A stretch of DNA of 13,962 nt, taken from NCBI GenBank assembly GCA_025362255.1, contig JANYGY010000142.1, positions 1 to 13,962 on the forward strand, written 5' to 3'. This stretch comes from Planctomycetales bacterium (lineage in GTDB: Bacteria; Planctomycetota; UBA11346). The notes under the pieces were generated by a model. The model had not been told where the DNA came from. It saw only the letters and a list, made by a program, of their open reading frames with translations, and ran no database searches. Made by a program: the position numbers and the translations under genes. The first letter of the stretch is position 1. Each line of letters begins with the position of its first letter. This document shows, piece after piece, positions 6,997 through 13,962 of the stretch.

Positions 6997-7605
6997 ATGT
7001 CGCTTATTCGTCTTGATCGATACGACCAAAGCCACTATTCACGCGGACGCCCAGGATGGCTGGTGGTCATCTGGGATCTCGTGCAGCAGATGCTGATTCA
7101 TCCTAGCCCACATCCATTTTACGGTTGGCGGCGCTTTTGGTACCGCCTGTTTGGCGCCCAACTCGGGCGGGGAGTTCTGATCCGCAAGTCGGTGCGCTGC
7201 AATTACCCGTGGAACGTGACCATCGGCGAGCACGTCTGGATTGGGGATGAAGCCACGCTGTATGCGTTGGCGGCGATCAACATCGGCGCCCATGCCGTGA
7301 TTAGTCAGCAAGCCTACATCTGCACCGGGACTCATGACCATCGCGACCCACAATTCGGACTTATCGTGAAACCGGTTCAGATTGGTTGCGGTGCGTGGAT
7401 CGCTCTGGGGGCATTGGTGTTGCCTGGAGTCACGATCGGCGAGGGTGCGCTGATTGCCGCGCGCGCAGTCGTCACCCGCAATGCTGAGGCGTGGACGGTG
7501 TATCGTGGCTCGCCGGCAGTGGCCACGGGGCCACGCGAGCTGCGCTCAGCCGATGCCGCAGATTCCCTCGAGGCATCTAGCGTTCGCGGAGCCGCGCATG
7601 CGTAA
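6997..7605 (+). CDS. wcaF: WcaF-type acetyltransferase (left-handed beta-helix)
   Basis: A 202-residue hexapeptide-repeat acyltransferase expected to O-acetylate a sugar of the lipid-linked repeat unit using acetyl-CoA. The N-terminus LDRYDQSHYSRGRPGWLVV is typical of WcaF. Hexapeptide turns run through VTIGEHVWIGDEA, INIGAHAVIS, VQIGCGAWIALGALVLPGV and TIGEGALIAARAVV, ending in YRGSPA. The likely catalytic histidine lies in TGTHDHRDP (H113 or H115). I start at ATG 6997. A longer frame from TTG 6913 adds 28 residues unlike the family and is rejected. No strong ribosome-binding site is seen. About 22 C-terminal residues (ELRSADAADS onward) extend past the usual end. It overlaps the next gene by 8 bases. 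The symbol reflects family likeness, not proven colanic acid function. Confidence 0.88.
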   Translation: MSLIRLDRYDQSHYSRGRPGWLVVIWDLVQQMLIHPSPHPFYGWRRFWYRLFGAQLGRGVLIRKSVRCNYPWNVTIGEHVWIGDEATLYALAAINIGAHAVISQQAYICTGTHDHRDPQFGLIVKPVQIGCGAWIALGALVLPGVTIGEGALIAARAVVTRNAEAWTVYRGSPAVATGPRELRSADAADSLEASSVRGAAHA

Positions 7606-8917
7606 GCCGTTCCGATTGGCGATATTCTCGCATAATTATTTTCCTGAACCCACTGGCATTCCAGCATTTAATACGGCCATGGCCGAATGGTTGGTGGCAA
7701 ATCTCGGATGGCAGGTGACCGTCCACACCGGGATTCCCCACTATCCCTGGTGGAAAGTCCCCGAGGAATATGCCGTTCGTGATTACCGACGGGGCCGGGG
7801 GGATGAAGTCATCAACGGCGTGCAGGTTCGCCGGGTGCGGCATTTTGTTCCCCGCCCACCGCCCTCCGGGCTAGCTCGGATGCGTCTTGATGCCAGTTGG
7901 CTTTTGCGCACAGCTTGGCGTTTACTCTTCGACCCTACACGGCATGACGCAGTGATCGTGGTTGCACCCCCCTTTCTCAGTGGATTTCTCGGACTGCTCG
8001 CGGCACGCTGTTGGCGCTGTCCGGTTGTTTATCACATCCAAGATTTGCAGATCGATGCTGCGCGTGATCTCGGAATGTTGCCCCGTCAGTTGATTCCGTT
8101 TTTGGCGTTCCTGGAGCGAATACAGCTGCGCCTGGTCGATCAGGTCACCACCATCAGCAACGGGATGCGCCGGCGAGTCTTCACGAAAACCGTGACTCGA
8201 CGACCGATCGGCTTCGTCCCCAATTGGGCCGACTGCGCTCAGATGACACCGTGGGTCGGACCGAACTCGTATCGTATGGAGTGGGGAGCCGGCGAAAGGA
8301 CGGTGGTTATCGCCTACAGCGGAAACCTGGGACGGAAACAAGGCCTTGAGCATTTGATTGCCGCATTTGCTGAACTCAGCGATCTGCCTAATGTCATTTT
8401 GCTGATCGCGGGTGATGGTGCTGAGCGGTCAACTCTGGAACGAATCGCGGAAACCAAAGGTGCCCGCGTCCGTTTTCTCGGCCTTGCTCCGGCCGCTCGA
8501 TTACGGGAATTCATCGCTGCCGCAGATATTCACTGCGTTCCACAGCTACGCGCCGCGGCAGACTTGGTAATGCCAAGTAAATTGCTCAATCTCATGGCCA
8601 TGGAGCGGCCGGTGGTGGTCACTGCTGACTGCGACACTGATCTAGCGGAAGTCGTCACTGCCGCGGGTTGCGGCGTGGTGGTGCCACCCGAGGACTCACT
8701 CGCACTGGCCTCTGCCTTGCGTGCTCTTGCCTGCGACCTTGCACGACGCGCAGCGCTCGGCCCTCGTGGCAGATCTTACGTTTTGGCCCATTTCGAAATT
8801 GGCCAAGTTCTTGGCGCATTTGCCGATCGTTTGCGTTGTCTTTCGCAGGAGCGAACCGAAAAAAATTCTGAAAACCAGGTTATCACCCGGGCCAATGATC
8901 AGGGCACGTCATCATGA
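7598..8917 (+). CDS. wcaI: WcaI-type glycosyltransferase (GT4)
   Basis: A 439-residue GT-B enzyme that would add a sugar to the growing lipid-linked oligosaccharide at the cytoplasmic membrane face. The N-terminal half shows the WcaI signature FSHNYFPEPTGIPAFNTAMAEWL, then IPHYPWWKV and NGVQVRRV. The C-terminal half has IAYSGNLGRKQGLEHLI, LLIAGDGAE, VRFLGLAP and the typical ADLVMPSKLLNLMAMERPVVVTAD. ATG 7598 is chosen because GGAG lies six bases upstream and homology begins there. The frame is open upstream to 7454, but that stretch overlies the acetyltransferase repeats. The gene starts within the acetyltransferase gene (8-base overlap) and ends in an ATGA overlap with the next gene, so the genes are probably co-translated. 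The donor sugar is not predictable. Confidence 0.9.
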   Translation: MRKPFRLAIFSHNYFPEPTGIPAFNTAMAEWLVANLGWQVTVHTGIPHYPWWKVPEEYAVRDYRRGRGDEVINGVQVRRVRHFVPRPPPSGLARMRLDASWLLRTAWRLLFDPTRHDAVIVVAPPFLSGFLGLLAARCWRCPVVYHIQDLQIDAARDLGMLPRQLIPFLAFLERIQLRLVDQVTTISNGMRRRVFTKTVTRRPIGFVPNWADCAQMTPWVGPNSYRMEWGAGERTVVIAYSGNLGRKQGLEHLIAAFAELSDLPNVILLIAGDGAERSTLERIAETKGARVRFLGLAPAARLREFIAAADIHCVPQLRAAADLVMPSKLLNLMAMERPVVVTADCDTDLAEVVTAAGCGVVVPPEDSLALASALRALACDLARRAALGPRGRSYVLAHFEIGQVLGAFADRLRCLSQERTEKNSENQVITRANDQGTSS

Positions 8918-10695
8918 TCACGACCCACGGCCATACGCGGCGCACGATCTTGATCCTGTTGGATGCTCTGACCTCGGTCATGCTGGTCGGTGGGACCGCT
9001 GTATGGAACGGAGCTGACGTCAACACCGCCGGATTTGCCAGACTCTTGCTATTGTCGGGCGTGGTGGCGGCGTTGTCGTTCAATCTCACTGGCAGCTATA
9101 ATGAATTGAATGTCGGCGCCTTTGTGCGTTGGTTGCGACGGGGGCTGGTCGGCTGGCTGGTATTCGTCTTGGCGATGCAGGTCGGAATAAATCTGCTTGC
9201 TCAAGAAGGCCTGTTGCCTGCCTCGTCCAAATTATGGTGGATCGGCGGCACGCTGGTAATGATGTTCTCTAATCGTTTGCTGGTCTATGCATGGATAGTC
9301 ATCGCCCGACGGCGCGGCGTCGGCATCGACCTGACCGTGCTGGCCGGACCCGTCAACCAATCGTTGCGCATGGCGCGACATTTTGCCGCGCATCCTGAAT
9401 TCGGCTTCAAGGTAGTGGCGATTGCTCATACCGAGGATGGCGCGCTGCAATCCGGCGAGGGTTGGCGCTTCATCCCGATCGAGCATCTGCCTGAGCTGGT
9501 CGACGACATGCATATCCGAAGGGTGGTGGTGACCGGGTCGCTGGCCGACCAGCAACTGGTTTCTGAAGTCATGAACCGCCTCCTGAATCATGCCGTTGAA
9601 ATCCATTATGCGCCAGATCTCACTACGTTTCCGTTATTTTGCATGCGGATCGGCGATTATGCCGGCCAGCCGATCATCGCCATGTCGTCGAGTCCGTTTT
9701 CGCCCAGTTCGTTGGCGATCAAATGGCTTGAGGATAAGGTCCTCGCCCTGCTGATCTTGATCCTGATCTCACCGGTGATGTTTGTGGTCGCGTTGCTCGT
9801 CCGGATGAGCAGCCCAGGACCGATCCTGTTTTCGCAAGAGCGTCACGGCCTTGGTGGACGGGTCATCCGGGTTTTGAAATTCCGCACCATGTATCACGGC
9901 GGACCACGCTTGAGAGCGGAAATTCTCGCCCCCCATTCAGCCTTGGATCCGCGTCCAGTCGAGGCGCAGGTACCGCTAATCGCGGAGCCTCAAACAATCG
10001 CTCCAACACTCCCTCCGAACCCGCCAGCGCCGGAATACGACCACACGCCGATTGGAACCCCGGCATTGTCGTTGAACGTTGACGAGACCAAGCACAAGGA
10101 GTCACGTTCCCACCGCTCGCTGCGTGCAAGTGCGGTGGTTGGCGGCGGCGGCACTCGCGAGGTATTCACTGCTCCGGGACGAACCCAGTCGGGGACCATC
10201 ACCCTCAAGACGGCGGCTCAGAACCTATACCACGGAACGGAACCCGGGACCGCACTCCCAGTGGTCGCTACCAATGTTATCGGCGCCCTGGGGACCGGCG
10301 ATCATACCCCCGATGACTTCAAGCAGGCCACCGGTGCAGATCCAAGAATCACCCGGGTTGGTCGCATTCTGCGCAAGACCAGCCTCGATGAATTGCCGCA
10401 ATTTTTCAATGTCCTGTATGGCGACATGTCAATTGTCGGGCCACGTCCGCACGCGATTCGACATAATCAACAGTATACCAAGACGATCGCCGATCTGATG
10501 CGGCGCCATTACGTCAAACCTGGGATCACCGGCTGGGCCCAGATCAACGGCGCCCGGGGCGAGACCAAGACGGTCGCGGACATGCGCCGACGCATCGAAC
10601 TTGATCTCGAATACATCCGCACCTGGTCGTTGTGGCTCGATCTACGGATCGTCGTGCGCACCATCATCGTCGGTTTCATCAATCGTGAGCCATGA
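8914..10695 (+). CDS. wcaJ: WcaJ-type undecaprenyl-phosphate sugar-phosphate transferase with a long loop insertion
   Basis: A 593-residue polytopic membrane enzyme that transfers a hexose-1-phosphate, classically glucose-1-P, to undecaprenyl phosphate to start the repeat unit. About four N-terminal membrane helices (roughly 11-31, 44-60, 77-95, 107-128) are followed by a Rossmann-like central domain (VLAGPVNQS, RRVVVTGS) and a membrane helix at 276-298. The catalytic domain then has SQERHGLGGRVIRVLKFRTM (307-326), SLDELPQFFNVL with the essential Asp-Glu, MSIVGPRPHA and KPGITGWAQINGARGET. Unusually, 144 residues (328-471), rich in Pro, Thr, Ala and Gly, separate KFRTMY from DPRITRVGRILRKTSLDELPQ; the family normally has about 15 to 35. 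Length thus exceeds the usual 460 to 490. It overlaps its neighbours on both sides by ATGA. Confidence 0.92.
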   Translation: MITTHGHTRRTILILLDALTSVMLVGGTAVWNGADVNTAGFARLLLLSGVVAALSFNLTGSYNELNVGAFVRWLRRGLVGWLVFVLAMQVGINLLAQEGLLPASSKLWWIGGTLVMMFSNRLLVYAWIVIARRRGVGIDLTVLAGPVNQSLRMARHFAAHPEFGFKVVAIAHTEDGALQSGEGWRFIPIEHLPELVDDMHIRRVVVTGSLADQQLVSEVMNRLLNHAVEIHYAPDLTTFPLFCMRIGDYAGQPIIAMSSSPFSPSSLAIKWLEDKVLALLILILISPVMFVVALLVRMSSPGPILFSQERHGLGGRVIRVLKFRTMYHGGPRLRAEILAPHSALDPRPVEAQVPLIAEPQTIAPTLPPNPPAPEYDHTPIGTPALSLNVDETKHKESRSHRSLRASAVVGGGGTREVFTAPGRTQSGTITLKTAAQNLYHGTEPGTALPVVATNVIGALGTGDHTPDDFKQATGADPRITRVGRILRKTSLDELPQFFNVLYGDMSIVGPRPHAIRHNQQYTKTIADLMRRHYVKPGITGWAQINGARGETKTVADMRRRIELDLEYIRTWSLWLDLRIVVRTIIVGFINREP

Positions 10696-12071
10696 ACAAA
10701 ATAGTTTTCAGCACGACTTCAGTTTCTCGTGAAGGCGGTGGTCTTTTCACCGCAATGACCGGCCTGGCGGGTGGTTTGCTCCGTTGCGGACACCGTCTGA
10801 CCGTCGCCGGCACCCTTGATGACCACACCGCTCGAGATCTCGCAGCGTGGGGCGCAGTGGCGGTACGTACTGCCGCGATCCGTGGACCTCGCAGCTTGAG
10901 TTATGCCCCCGGACTGGGTGCGATCCTTGACGGGGTCGGTGCCGATCTTGCCCATCATCATGGAATTTGGACGTGGTCATCCGCCGCCTGCCATGACTGG
11001 GCATCACGCACGGGTCGGCCATATGTGGTCTCACCGCATGGCATGCTTGACCCCTGGATCACTACTCGCGGGCGCCTGAAAAAGGCGATTGCCAATCGTT
11101 GGTACCAACGCAGGCACCTCAGGCAGGCACGTTGCTTGGCAGCACTTTGCCAAGCGGAAGCTGAATCAATCCGCCGGTATGAACCCGGATTGCGCATCGC
11201 CATCGTCCCAAACGGCATTGATCTTCCAAGACTTGACCGGCCGCGGCCAGAAGCCCCGTGGGCGGAAGTCGCTCGGGGTCGCCGGGTGCTGCTTTTCTTA
11301 GGTCGACTGCACCGCAAAAAAGGACTCGATGAGTTGATCGACGCGGTGGCGATTTTGCAGAAACGTCATCCGACCTGGAGTGCAGATTGGCTCGTGGCGA
11401 TTGCGGGGTGGGGAATTGATGGATACCCCGAAGACGTGAGCAAACGCATCGCCGAAGCTGGACTAAGCCACCAGATCATGATGGTGGGACCAGTCTTCGG
11501 AGACGCGAAACGGGCCTGTCTGCTCCACGCCAGTGCGTTTATTCTCCCGTCACACAGCGAAGGACTGCCGATGTCCGTGCTCGAAGCATGGAGCTTCGGC
11601 CTGCCGGTGTTAATGACTGATGCCTGTAACCTGCCGGAAGGTTTTGCGGCGAATGCGGCGCAGCGTATCTCCGTCGATTCATCCCGGCTGGCTGATCATC
11701 TGGTCGCCTTGACGACGCACTCGACCAGCGATCTCAATGCGCAGGGCCAACGCGGGTTCACCCTGGTCAGGGATCAATTCACCTGGGATGCCGTCGCTCA
11801 TCGATGTGATGAGATGTACCAATGGTGTCTAGGTGGTGGGCCGCCTCCGGCGTCGGTCATGACCTGATATTTTCGGCGCTTACGGCTGGTGGTTGATGAA
11901 GCCTTTGCACACCGTCATGCCGATGATCCGCAGATCGAGTCCGAGCGACCATTTGCGGATGTATGCCAAATCGAACTCAACCCGGGTGCGCATGGCGTCG
12001 ACATCGCGGGTTTCTCCACGTGAGCCGGAAATCTGAGCCAGCCCGGTGATGCCGGGTTTGACGTAATGGCG
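10504..12071. repeat. Inverted paralogous segments of the two wcaJ-type genes
   Basis: The two sugar-phosphate transferase genes lie head-in, so their conserved catalytic regions form imperfect inverted repeats around the GT4 gene at 10692-11867. A 17-base exact match is CGCCATTACGTCAAACC at 10504-10520 and, inverted, at 12055-12071. A second, CGGGTCATCCGGGTTT, occurs near 9859-9874 and inverted near 12371-12386. These are coding homologies, not an insertion sequence. Confidence 0.6.
10692..11867 (+). CDS. GT4-family glycosyltransferase
   Basis: A 391-residue GT-B glycosyltransferase, last gene of the plus-strand operon. The N-terminal acceptor domain shows TTSVSREGGGLFTAMTGLA, HHHGIWTWSS and YVVSPHGMLDPW, a pattern common in exopolysaccharide transferases. 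The donor domain has IAIVPNGIDLP, VLLFLGRLHRKKGLDELIDAV and PSHSEGLPMSVLEAWSFGLPV, which contains an intact EX7E motif. It begins inside the stop of the wcaJ-type gene (ATGA) and has only a weak Shine-Dalgarno, so it probably depends on translational coupling. Its stop is 12 bases from the stop of the convergent second wcaJ-like gene, leaving no room for a terminator. The sugar added is unknown. Confidence 0.9.
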   Translation: MNKIVFSTTSVSREGGGLFTAMTGLAGGLLRCGHRLTVAGTLDDHTARDLAAWGAVAVRTAAIRGPRSLSYAPGLGAILDGVGADLAHHHGIWTWSSAACHDWASRTGRPYVVSPHGMLDPWITTRGRLKKAIANRWYQRRHLRQARCLAALCQAEAESIRRYEPGLRIAIVPNGIDLPRLDRPRPEAPWAEVARGRRVLLFLGRLHRKKGLDELIDAVAILQKRHPTWSADWLVAIAGWGIDGYPEDVSKRIAEAGLSHQIMMVGPVFGDAKRACLLHASAFILPSHSEGLPMSVLEAWSFGLPVLMTDACNLPEGFAANAAQRISVDSSRLADHLVALTTHSTSDLNAQGQRGFTLVRDQFTWDAVAHRCDEMYQWCLGGGPPPASVMT

Positions 12072-13349
12072 GCGCATCAAGTCGGCGATCTCGGGCGTGA
12101 AACGATGGTTCAATTTGAGAGGATGCGGCCGCGGTCCGACGATGCTCATCCGGCCTTGGAGGACGTTGATGAATTGGGGGAGCTCGTCGATGCTGGTGTT
12201 GCGCATGAATCGCCCGAGGCGGGTGATTCGGGGATCGCCGGCGCTGGCTTGGACGAAATCGGTCGACAGTCGATCTTTAACCGCGATCCGGCCTAAGCGG
12301 GTGGTGCCCCCGGTCGATGAATCGCCCGGTGCCGGAAGCATTCCTGCATGCATGGTGCGGAATTTGTAAACCCGGATGACCCGCCCGCCCAGGCCGTGGC
12401 GCTCTTGGACAAAGATCACCGGGCCAGGACCGGAGAGGCGCACCGCCACGGCGACTGCCAAAAGAACCGGCCAGATGAACAACAGGATCAGCACCGACAG
12501 GAATTTGTCCTCAATCCACTTCACGACTAACGACCCATCGCTCAGCGGCGAGGCGCTGAGGTGGAGGGCAGGCATGCCGGCAATCTCACCCGAGCGGAGG
12601 CAGAACAGCGGCAGATCCGCCAGATCAGGGACCAAGCGCACAGCAACCGAGGTGCCCTGCATTTTTCGCAGCAGCAGCTCGACCGCCTGATGGTCGCTGA
12701 GTTCGGTGCAGAGCAGGACTTCATCGACATCGTCAGGCAACAATCTTTCAACTAGGCAATCCACCAGCGTCGGCGGAACGGGGCCTGGCGACCAGATCAT
12801 TTCATCGATCACCTCGATCGGATCAGCAGCCATGGAGGTGACACCGCGCAGGTGTTCGTGGACGCGCCGACAGGAATCAGGATGGCCGACCAGCACCACC
12901 CGTCGGCGAAATGGACCTCCGGCAGAACCAGGCAGACGGCTGAGCACCACCCACGACAACGCGAGTGCGAACCACGTCAGCAAAGGCTGCCATAAAAAAA
13001 ATCGGGTTTGATCTGGATGAAACGGATCAAGCCCGGAAATCACCAATGCCAACGCCAGGTAGACCAGCACCAAGCCACACATGGACACCGCGGGCAGGCA
13101 ACGCCCAGTCCACTTTGGTGCGGCCAACGATCCGCCAACATCCTGCCAGCCGCGAATCAGCGCCAAGGCCGGCACCATTCCGAATCCGATCAACAGGCCG
13201 GTGGGCAGGTGCGGAATCTGCCACGCGGCGATGGCCATCCAGCCACCGATGAGGACTCCTCCGTCAGCAAGCGCGAGCAGCGCCCGGCGGCGAACCGCCT
13301 GTTGACGTCGATTGGGAGGTGAGGCCGTGGGCGAATCACTGGCGATCAC
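11880..13349 (-). CDS. Second WcaJ-type polyprenyl-phosphate sugar-phosphate transferase
   Basis: A 489-residue paralogue of the 8914-10695 product and the expected size for the family. About four N-terminal membrane helices (24-44, 49-65, 88-106, 118-138) precede a nucleotide-fold-like domain (RRVVLVGHPDS), a helix at 283-304 and the catalytic domain: VQERHGLGGRVIRVYKFRTM (314-333), SIDELPQFINVL, MSIVGPRPHP and KPGITGLAQISGSRGET. The loop between KFRTMH and DPRITR is about 34 residues, against 144 in the paralogue. The start is GTG at 13349, overlapping the upstream SDR stop by 4 bases, with GGAG ten bases before it. It may start a different glycan or use a different sugar phosphate, or be a redundant copy; the sequence does not tell which. 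Confidence 0.92.
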   Translation of the reverse strand: MIASDSPTASPPNRRQQAVRRRALLALADGGVLIGGWMAIAAWQIPHLPTGLLIGFGMVPALALIRGWQDVGGSLAAPKWTGRCLPAVSMCGLVLVYLALALVISGLDPFHPDQTRFFLWQPLLTWFALALSWVVLSRLPGSAGGPFRRRVVLVGHPDSCRRVHEHLRGVTSMAADPIEVIDEMIWSPGPVPPTLVDCLVERLLPDDVDEVLLCTELSDHQAVELLLRKMQGTSVAVRLVPDLADLPLFCLRSGEIAGMPALHLSASPLSDGSLVVKWIEDKFLSVLILLFIWPVLLAVAVAVRLSGPGPVIFVQERHGLGGRVIRVYKFRTMHAGMLPAPGDSSTGGTTRLGRIAVKDRLSTDFVQASAGDPRITRLGRFMRNTSIDELPQFINVLQGRMSIVGPRPHPLKLNHRFTPEIADLMRRHYVKPGITGLAQISGSRGETRDVDAMRTRVEFDLAYIRKWSLGLDLRIIGMTVCKGFINHQP

Positions 13350-13962
13350 TGGTACGCGACTCCGGTCACTGGCCGACTGCCGCTGGCGCGGAAGTAGGCG
13401 ATCGTCGGCACCAGACCGTCACTGAGCGCAACGGTCGGCTCCCACGCCAACAACCTGCGCGCAAGGGAGATGTCCGGGCGTCGTTGGGTCGGATCATCCG
13501 AGGGCAATGGATGAGTCACGATGGTGCTCGACGAGCCGCTCAGGCGGACCACCTGTTCAGCCAATTGGCGAATGGTGAACTCTTCGGGACGACCAAGATT
13601 CACCGGGCCGGTCACTTCATCTGCGGTACCCATCAACGCGATCAATCCGGAAATCAAATCGTCGACGAAACAGAAGGAACGCGTCTGGGCGCCGGCGCCA
13701 TACACCGTGATCGGCTGATTGGCGAGGGCCTGGACGATGAAGTTCGAGACCACTCGGCCATCCTGTGGATGCATCCGCGGCCCATAGGTATTGAAAATCC
13801 GGGCGACTTTGATCCGCGCTTGGTGTTGCCGATGATAGTCGAAAAAAAGCGTTTCGGCACAGCGCTTGCCTTCGTCATAGCACGAACGGATCCCGATCGG
13901 GTTGACATTGCCCCAATATCCTTCGGTTTGCGGATGCACCGCCGGATCGCCGTAGACCTCGC
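13346..13962 (-). CDS. UDP-glucuronate decarboxylase-like SDR (C-terminal part; cut by window end)
   Basis: About 205 C-terminal residues of an extended SDR nucleotide-sugar enzyme; the frame is open at the window edge, so the NAD-binding N-terminus is missing. Visible motifs are EVYGDPAVHPQTEGYWGNV, NPIGIRSCYDEGKR with the catalytic YxxxK, VARIFNTYGPRM, DGRVVSNFIVQAL, ITVYGAGAQTRSF and NLGRPEEFTI. This set is typical of bacterial UDP-glucuronic acid decarboxylases, which make UDP-xylose from UDP-glucuronate through a 4-keto intermediate. A related UDP-sugar epimerase or dehydratase is the alternative. It would supply donor sugar to the glycosyltransferases. Its stop overlaps the GTG start of the second wcaJ-like gene by 4 bases, so the two form a unit. 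Confidence 0.88.
   Translation of the reverse strand, partial: EVYGDPAVHPQTEGYWGNVNPIGIRSCYDEGKRCAETLFFDYHRQHQARIKVARIFNTYGPRMHPQDGRVVSNFIVQALANQPITVYGAGAQTRSFCFVDDLISGLIALMGTADEVTGPVNLGRPEEFTIRQLAEQVVRLSGSSSTIVTHPLPSDDPTQRRPDISLARRLLAWEPTVALSDGLVPTIAYFRASGSRPVTGVAYQ

Noticed and set aside
7454..7597. N-terminal extension of the WcaI-type protein
   Set aside because: The stretch overlies the acetyltransferase hexapeptide repeats in another frame. The ATG at 7598 has GGAG at good spacing and begins the family signature.
10079..10498. A separate gene inside the wcaJ-type insertion
   Set aside because: The plus-strand frame here is a shadow. The wcaJ frame is continuous through the insertion and both flanks keep the catalytic motifs, so there is no sign of an inserted gene or mobile element.
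1..13962. tRNA or rRNA genes, CRISPR arrays, insertion sequences
   Set aside because: I saw no cloverleaf-like segment, no regularly spaced repeats and no transposase motifs on either strand.

Overview
This window is part of a bacterial exopolysaccharide or capsule biosynthesis locus, with an amino-acid-activating module beside it. Genes are tightly packed, with many 1 to 8 base overlaps, Shine-Dalgarno sites and a sigma70-like -10 box. The organism cannot be fixed from the sequence. The WcaF/WcaI/WcaJ-type proteins indicate a diderm (Gram-negative-type) bacterium. Verrucomicrobiota, Planctomycetota and Proteobacteria are all possible, and I have no decisive marker.

Left part (1-2983, minus strand, transcribed right to left). 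This is a coupled three-gene operon. It starts with a 227-residue protein resembling the DUF6875 type, then a YbaK/EbsC-type aminoacyl-tRNA deacylase-like protein, then a stand-alone NRPS adenylation domain plus carrier (T) domain that runs off the window's left edge. A divergent Sfp-type 4'-phosphopantetheinyl transferase (5473-4853, same strand) is the obvious candidate to prime that carrier domain. Between them, on the opposite strand, lies a secreted GH71-type (endo-1,3-alpha-glucanase family) putative lipoprotein (3289-4851), which ends 1 base from the transferase gene.

Right part (5667-11867, plus strand). A GT-B glycosyltransferase is followed by a four-gene overlapping operon: WcaF-type acetyltransferase, WcaI-type glycosyltransferase, WcaJ-type polyprenyl-phosphate sugar-phosphate transferase with an unusual 144-residue loop, and a GT4 glycosyltransferase. 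Converging on it from the right (13962-11880, minus strand) are a UDP-glucuronate decarboxylase-like SDR (cut by the window edge) and a second WcaJ-type initiating transferase, overlapping by 4 bases.

Proposed joint function (inference): the WcaJ-type enzymes load the first sugar phosphate on the lipid carrier. The three glycosyltransferases extend the repeat unit, the SDR supplies UDP-xylose or a related sugar, WcaF acetylates the glycan, and the GH71 enzyme trims or remodels an alpha-glucan-like polymer outside the cytoplasm. The adenylation/carrier, YbaK-like, DUF6875-like and phosphopantetheinyl transferase set could activate and proofread an amino acid, perhaps for glycan decoration or a separate small metabolite. 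This set is the most unusual part of the window.
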